Shown piece by piece: positions 6,408-9,197 of a stretch of 9,197 nucleotides of DNA. Position numbers and translations under genes: made by a program. Origin of the DNA: an uncultured Alphaproteobacteria bacterium (GTDB lineage Bacteria; Pseudomonadota; Alphaproteobacteria; Rhizobiales; Rhizobiaceae); assembly GCA_929200335.1 (NCBI GenBank), contig CAKMZG010000095.1, positions 1 to 9,197 of the forward strand, written 5' to 3'. Position 1 is the first letter of the stretch, and the number at the start of each line of letters is the position of its first letter. The notes beneath the pieces were generated by a model. That model worked only from the letters and a program-made list of their open reading frames with translations. It searched no databases and was not told the origin of the DNA.

Positions 6408-6730
6408 ATCTGCATCCCTTTCTTACTTATATTTAGTCTCTTAAACCTGAATTAAATCAGCATTTTTAAGCAGACAAAGACGAAAACCTTAATAGCATTC
6501 CCGCCTATCTCAACGTCTTATATTTCACTCTTGTATTTGTTATATAGGTCTAAATTTAGGCATTACACCCCTAAAAACATTACGATTTGTTCATAATTAG
6601 TATAAAATTATAAAAATTGCACCAAAGAGTAACGTAATATAAAGCCAAAACACAGCTTTACAAGTGTTGCAACATAGATCAAAATTATAATATTCAATCT
6701 TTAAAAATAGAAGGATAAAGTGGCTAATAT
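6408..6730. other. 323-base divergent spacer between rpoH and the amidohydrolase gene
   Basis: No gene of recognisable family is present. The spacer is AT-rich and must carry promoters for both genes. Items seen are a TTAA-N7-TTAA motif (6441-6455), the palindrome CTAAATTTAG (6550-6559, also found in the rluB/tadA spacer), the palindrome TGTTGCAACA (6665-6674), and a TATAAT at 6686-6691 with no -35 box at proper spacing. No convincing sigma-32-type or sigma-70-type promoter for rpoH could be picked by eye. Confidence 0.6.
6441..6455. promoter_or_regulatory. CtrA-type motif upstream of rpoH
   Basis: TTAA (6441-6444), seven bases, TTAA (6452-6455) matches the TTAA-N7-TTAA recognition pattern of the alphaproteobacterial cell-cycle regulator CtrA, 34-48 bases before the rpoH start codon. 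In DNA this AT-rich the pattern can arise by chance, so confidence is low. Confidence 0.15.
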
Positions 6731-6761
6731 ATGGAACATCATTTCAATTCTTATTCCATAA
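6711..6761 (+). other. possible leader mini-ORF with the only good ribosome binding site ahead of the amidohydrolase
   Basis: AAGGA (6711-6715) is four bases before GTG (6720), which opens a 13-codon frame (VANIWNIISILIP) ending with TAA at 6759-6761. This frame overlaps the first codons of the amidohydrolase gene, whose own ATG (6731) is 15 bases from AAGGA, longer than usual. It could be an attenuating or coupling leader peptide, or chance. Confidence 0.2.
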
Positions 6762-7681
6762 AAACATTTCATGCCCATGAAAGCCCAGAGCAAAAACTCA
6801 TAGCTAATTTTAACAATGGACTATATTCCATTGTCGCTAATGATGAGCAGCCCCGCTTGCCCATTGTATTAAATTCCCCTCATTCTGGCAATGAATATCC
6901 CCTTGAATTTATCGAAAGCTCCCACCTAAACCCGCATTTATTGCGCCGCTCTGAAGATTATTATGCAGATGCCTTATTTAGTGGATTAATAGCCTATGGT
7001 GCGCCTATGATTAGAGCTAATTTTCCGCGCGCCTATTTAGATTTAAACCGCGAACCCTATGAGTTTGATCAAAAGCTGTTTAAACAGAAATTACCGGAGC
7101 GCGCCAATACAAAATCCATTCGTGTGGCTAATGGCCTTGGTACCATCGCTCGTGTAGTCAGCGAGGGAATGGTAATTTATAAAAAGCCATTAACCCTTGA
7201 TGAGGCCTTGGCACGGATTAATTTACTCTATCATCCCTATCATGAAAGTTTGCTTGAGCTTCTAGGCCAAGCCCACGATAGATTTGGCTATTCAATTTTA
7301 ATTGACTGCCATTCCATGCCCTCGCATTTTGATTATAGAAAGAACGGGCAAAAGCCCGATATTATTATCGGAGATCGCTATGGCTCCAGTTGTAATCCTG
7401 CACTTAGTCAAGCTTTAATGCTCGAGTTTAAAGCGCTGGGTTATCATGTAGTGCGCAACACGCCCTTTGCAGGCGGATTTAATTGTGAGCATTATGGGCG
7501 TCCTGAACAGGGCATCCATGCAGCACAAATTGAGATTAACCGTGCGCTATATGTGGATGAGAAAACCTATCTTCCATCTGCTAATTTTAACCAATTGCAA
7601 AACCACATTACTCATGTATTAAGTAAGCTAGAAACGATAACTGAGGGTTATTTTTACCCCACAAATCTGGCAGCTGAATAA
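6731..7681 (+). CDS. N-formylglutamate amidohydrolase family protein
   Basis: The family hydrolyses N-formyl-L-glutamate to formate and glutamate, the last step of one histidine-degradation route (HutG type); many rhizobial members have no proven substrate. Family blocks in this 316-residue protein are NSPHSGNEYP (48-57, with His51), RRSEDYYADALF (72-83, Glu75), NFPRAYLDLNREPYE (98-111), GLGTIARVV (135-143), IDCHSMPS (191-198, His194) and QGIHAAQIEINRALY (260-274, Glu269). His51, Glu75 and His194 are candidate metal ligands, by analogy with zinc amidohydrolases. About 30 residues precede the first family-like block, somewhat long, and the ribosome binding site is poorly spaced, but a stop codon (6725-6727) just upstream limits alternatives. 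No other hut genes are visible, so a role in histidine breakdown is unproven. hisN follows 120 bases downstream on the same strand. Confidence 0.88.
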   Translation: MEHHFNSYSIKTFHAHESPEQKLIANFNNGLYSIVANDEQPRLPIVLNSPHSGNEYPLEFIESSHLNPHLLRRSEDYYADALFSGLIAYGAPMIRANFPRAYLDLNREPYEFDQKLFKQKLPERANTKSIRVANGLGTIARVVSEGMVIYKKPLTLDEALARINLLYHPYHESLLELLGQAHDRFGYSILIDCHSMPSHFDYRKNGQKPDIIIGDRYGSSCNPALSQALMLEFKALGYHVVRNTPFAGGFNCEHYGRPEQGIHAAQIEINRALYVDEKTYLPSANFNQLQNHITHVLSKLETITEGYFYPTNLAAE

Positions 7682-7687
7682 GCTATA

Positions 7688-7787
7688 GCATGTCACCCAA
7701 AAGTGGATGCCGGTTTTGGGAATAATGACATGCCACAACAAACGGATAGAGCGCATTTATGAATTTATAGATAAGTGATGCGCTCTA
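7688..7787. repeat. RIME-like double palindrome (Rhizobiales intergenic mosaic element)
   Basis: Two hairpins lie back to back. The first has arms GCATGTCA/TGACATGC (7688-7695, 7726-7733) and inside them CCCAAAA/TTTTGGG (7696-7702, 7714-7720), with a 5-base bulge and an 11-base loop GTGGATGCCGG. The second has perfect 10-base arms TAGAGCGCAT/ATGCGCTCTA (7747-7756, 7778-7787) around 21 bases that can add a TTAT/ATAA extension. A pair of large palindromes in about 100 bases, with a CAAAAGTG...CCGGTTTTGG core, is the layout of repeated elements known from rhizobia and relatives (RIME type). Only one copy is in this window. It ends 14 bases before hisN, so it will be transcribed if hisN is read from upstream. 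Confidence 0.7.
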
Positions 7788-7801
7788 AAGAAAGATAAGA
7801 C

Positions 7802-8581
7802 ATGAATAACATTAGCTCTTTTTTACATCAGCTTTGTGATGCAGCAGCAGATGAGACCCTTTCAAGATTTAGGCAAAAAACTGAAGTTACCAATAAGTAT
7901 ACTGTGGGTTTTGATCCTGTAACAGAGGCTGATAAAGGCGCTGAAAACGTCATTCGCCAGATGATTGAGAAAGCCTATCCTGATCATGGTATCATTGGTG
8001 AAGAAACAGGAAACACTCAAAATGATGCAGATTATCAATGGGTAATTGATCCCATTGATGGCACCCGCTCTTTCATCTCTGGCTTGCCCACATGGGGCAT
8101 GTTGATAGGACTTTATCATAAAGGCAACCCTTGTGAGGGTATGTTTTTTCAACCCTTTACCAGTGAGCGCTATTATACTGAAAATGGTGTGAGCTATTGT
8201 AAATTGAGGGATGGGAAAGCCAACCCTATAAAAACCAGCAATGTATCAAGCCTAGATCAAGCAACTTTAATGAGTACAGACCCTGCTCTATTCAACAGCC
8301 TAGAACTTCAACAGTTTGATGCTGTAAAAAGCCAATGCCAACTCTACCGCTATGGTTATGATTGTTATGCCTATGCAATGGTGGCAGCTGGACATATTGA
8401 TCTGGTGATAGAATCGGGCTTGCATATTTATGATATTGCAGCACTTATCCCCATTATTGAACAAGCTGGTGGGCTTGTCACCAATTGGCAGGGTGGAAGT
8501 GCAGCTAAAGGCGGTCAAGTGATTGCAGCGGCCAATAAAGAGTTGCACCAAGCTGCTTTGGAAACTCTCAATAAGGCGTGA
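7802..8581 (+). CDS. hisN: histidinol-phosphatase of the inositol-monophosphatase family
   Basis: This 259-residue protein belongs to the Mg-dependent, lithium-sensitive-type phosphatases. Metal ligands are Glu67 in GEETG (66-70), Asp83 and Asp86 in DPIDGTRSF (83-91), and Asp211 in IYDIAALIPIIEQAGG (209-224). The block GYDCYAYAMVAAGHIDLVIESGL (185-207) resembles the HisN histidinol-phosphatases rather than general inositol monophosphatases. HisN removes phosphate from L-histidinol phosphate, the penultimate stage of histidine biosynthesis, in bacteria lacking the HisB-type enzyme. Inositol phosphate or other sugar phosphate substrates remain possible. The start fits the family and has only a weak AAGA-type ribosome binding site, just after the RIME-like hairpin. 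The downstream hairpin (8582-8601) has no T tract. Confidence 0.9.
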   Translation: MNNISSFLHQLCDAAADETLSRFRQKTEVTNKYTVGFDPVTEADKGAENVIRQMIEKAYPDHGIIGEETGNTQNDADYQWVIDPIDGTRSFISGLPTWGMLIGLYHKGNPCEGMFFQPFTSERYYTENGVSYCKLRDGKANPIKTSNVSSLDQATLMSTDPALFNSLELQQFDAVKSQCQLYRYGYDCYAYAMVAAGHIDLVIESGLHIYDIAALIPIIEQAGGLVTNWQGGSAAKGGQVIAAANKELHQAALETLNKA

Positions 8582-8601
8582 TTACTCATTTATATGAGTA
8601 A
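8582..8601. repeat. short inverted repeat directly after hisN
   Basis: TTACTCAT (8582-8589) and ATGAGTAA (8594-8601) form a perfect 8-bp stem with a TTAT loop, beginning on the base after the hisN stop codon. It could stabilise the 3' end of the message. It is not followed by a T run, so a classic terminator is not supported. Confidence 0.4.
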
Positions 8602-8603
8602 GT

Positions 8604-8627
8604 GGGCAAATGGGTAAATAGGCAAAT
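8604..8627. repeat. three tandem copies of an 8-base unit
   Basis: GGGCAAAT, GGGTAAAT and AGGCAAAT follow one another without gaps at 8604-8611, 8612-8619 and 8620-8627. The string AAGTGGGCAA, which spans the first unit (8600-8609), recurs at 8648-8657. This looks like a small slippage-prone spacer repeat between the convergent hisN and hydrolase genes. Confidence 0.6.
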
Positions 8628-8661
8628 CCATCACTGAGCAAGTGCATAAGTGGGCAAGCGC

Positions 8662-9197
8662 TTATCCGCTGCCAGGTATAAATGCCTTATAGGCTGCAAA
8701 AAACTGTTCACGCAAATAATCATGTTCTTGCAATATTTCATGTTCTGCCCCTTGCACGGATAAATGATGACAATAAGGCGTCTCATTGCAATAAAGATCA
8801 ATAGCATCGCTGGATACTACTTGATCTTTACTGGCAGACATAATTAATGTCGGCACAGCATAACTATCTATAAATTTATTGCTATGAATATATTTCATGG
8901 CTCTAATGGCAGAATTCAACCACGCAAAACTGGGGCATCCCACACCAAGATTTGGATCTTGTCGCAAAAAATCGGTATTACGCTCATAACGCTCTTTCGA
9001 AGATGTTAGAACATTCTCTTCAAAGGGCGTGATCTCTTTCCAATCTTTTTGACGATAAGTAGGCAAGCTACCCAAACCAATCAGCTTCATAAAGCCTGAA
9101 ATATTTCGCATGGTATTAATGCTTAGGGGCTGATCTTTTATCTTAATAAGTGGCGCAGATAAAACCATACGTTCAATCCGCTGCGGCACTTCTGATG
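8662..9197 (-). CDS. alpha/beta hydrolase, lysophospholipase-like, 5' end outside the window
   Basis: The frame runs open through the right edge (last visible residues read S-E-V-P-Q-R), so the N-terminal part with the nucleophile serine is not seen. The visible C-terminal part has RIERMVLSAPL, a strand and turn typical of PldB/monoglyceride-lipase-type hydrolases, then a helical cap-like region. The acid and base of the catalytic triad follow: Asp in SASKDQVV (codon 8826-8824) and His in GAEHEILQE (codon 8742-8740), about 28 residues apart, as the family requires. The likely reaction is hydrolysis of a lysophospholipid or monoacylglycerol ester. The GTG at 9189 is not a real start. It converges on hisN with an 80-base spacer. 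Confidence 0.85.
   Translation of the reverse strand, partial: SEVPQRIERMVLSAPLIKIKDQPLSINTMRNISGFMKLIGLGSLPTYRQKDWKEITPFEENVLTSSKERYERNTDFLRQDPNLGVGCPSFAWLNSAIRAMKYIHSNKFIDSYAVPTLIMSASKDQVVSSDAIDLYCNETPYCHHLSVQGAEHEILQEHDYLREQFFAAYKAFIPGSG

Noticed and set aside
6665..6691. Promoter for the amidohydrolase from TTGCAA and TATAAT
   Set aside because: The spacing is only 13 bases; the alternative TTTACA at 6657 gives 23. Neither is acceptable for a sigma-70 promoter.
7688..7733. suhB-type structured RNA ahead of an inositol-monophosphatase-family gene
   Set aside because: The placement is suggestive, but I cannot match the motif from memory, and the palindrome fits a dispersed RIME-like repeat better. 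A covariance-model search would settle it.
7862..8152. Minus-strand open frame of 96 codons opposite hisN
   Set aside because: It is antisense to the conserved metal-binding blocks of hisN and has no family features of its own.

Overview
The window looks like chromosomal housekeeping DNA from a low-GC alphaproteobacterium of the Rhizobiales (Hyphomicrobiales). Three things point there. The sigma-32 protein has the alphaproteobacterial RpoH form, with an intact QKRLFFNLRR box. The histidinol-phosphatase is of the inositol-monophosphatase (HisN) type. A spacer at 7688-7787 carries a double palindrome of the kind scattered through Rhizobiales genomes (RIME-like). Coding regions are moderately AT-rich and spacers strongly so. 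No plasmid, phage, transposase, CRISPR, tRNA or rRNA signature was seen.

Layout. Bases 1-258 are a very AT-rich spacer holding a probable terminator. From 4100 down to 259, four minus-strand genes run in the transcription order rluB-like pseudouridine synthase, rsmD, argJ, GNAT acetyltransferase. rluB and rsmD overlap by 20 bases, and argJ and the GNAT gene are 9 bases apart, so two coupled pairs are likely. Going the other way from the rluB promoter region are tadA (tRNA adenosine deaminase) and a PAP2-family membrane phosphatase. The phosphatase converges on rpoH (heat-shock sigma factor, minus strand) with only 6 bases between stop codons. A strong hairpin that should end rpoH transcripts lies inside the phosphatase reading frame. 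A 323-base spacer separates rpoH from a divergent N-formylglutamate amidohydrolase-family gene, which is followed by the RIME-like element and hisN. The window ends in a minus-strand alpha/beta hydrolase (lysophospholipase-like) cut by the right edge.

How the genes relate. rluB, rsmD and tadA modify RNA of the translation apparatus (23S or 16S rRNA pseudouridine, 16S m2G966, wobble inosine). argJ makes arginine, hisN makes histidine, and the amidohydrolase fits histidine catabolism or a related amide hydrolysis. rpoH is the global stress regulator. This is core metabolism and information processing, and I found no convincing undescribed multi-gene system. The points worth a second look are small non-coding or overlapping signals: the RIME-like mosaic, the terminator embedded in a coding region, a palindrome centred on the rluB start codon, a pentapeptide-encoding tandem repeat in rluB, and a mini-ORF that appears to own the ribosome binding site ahead of the amidohydrolase.
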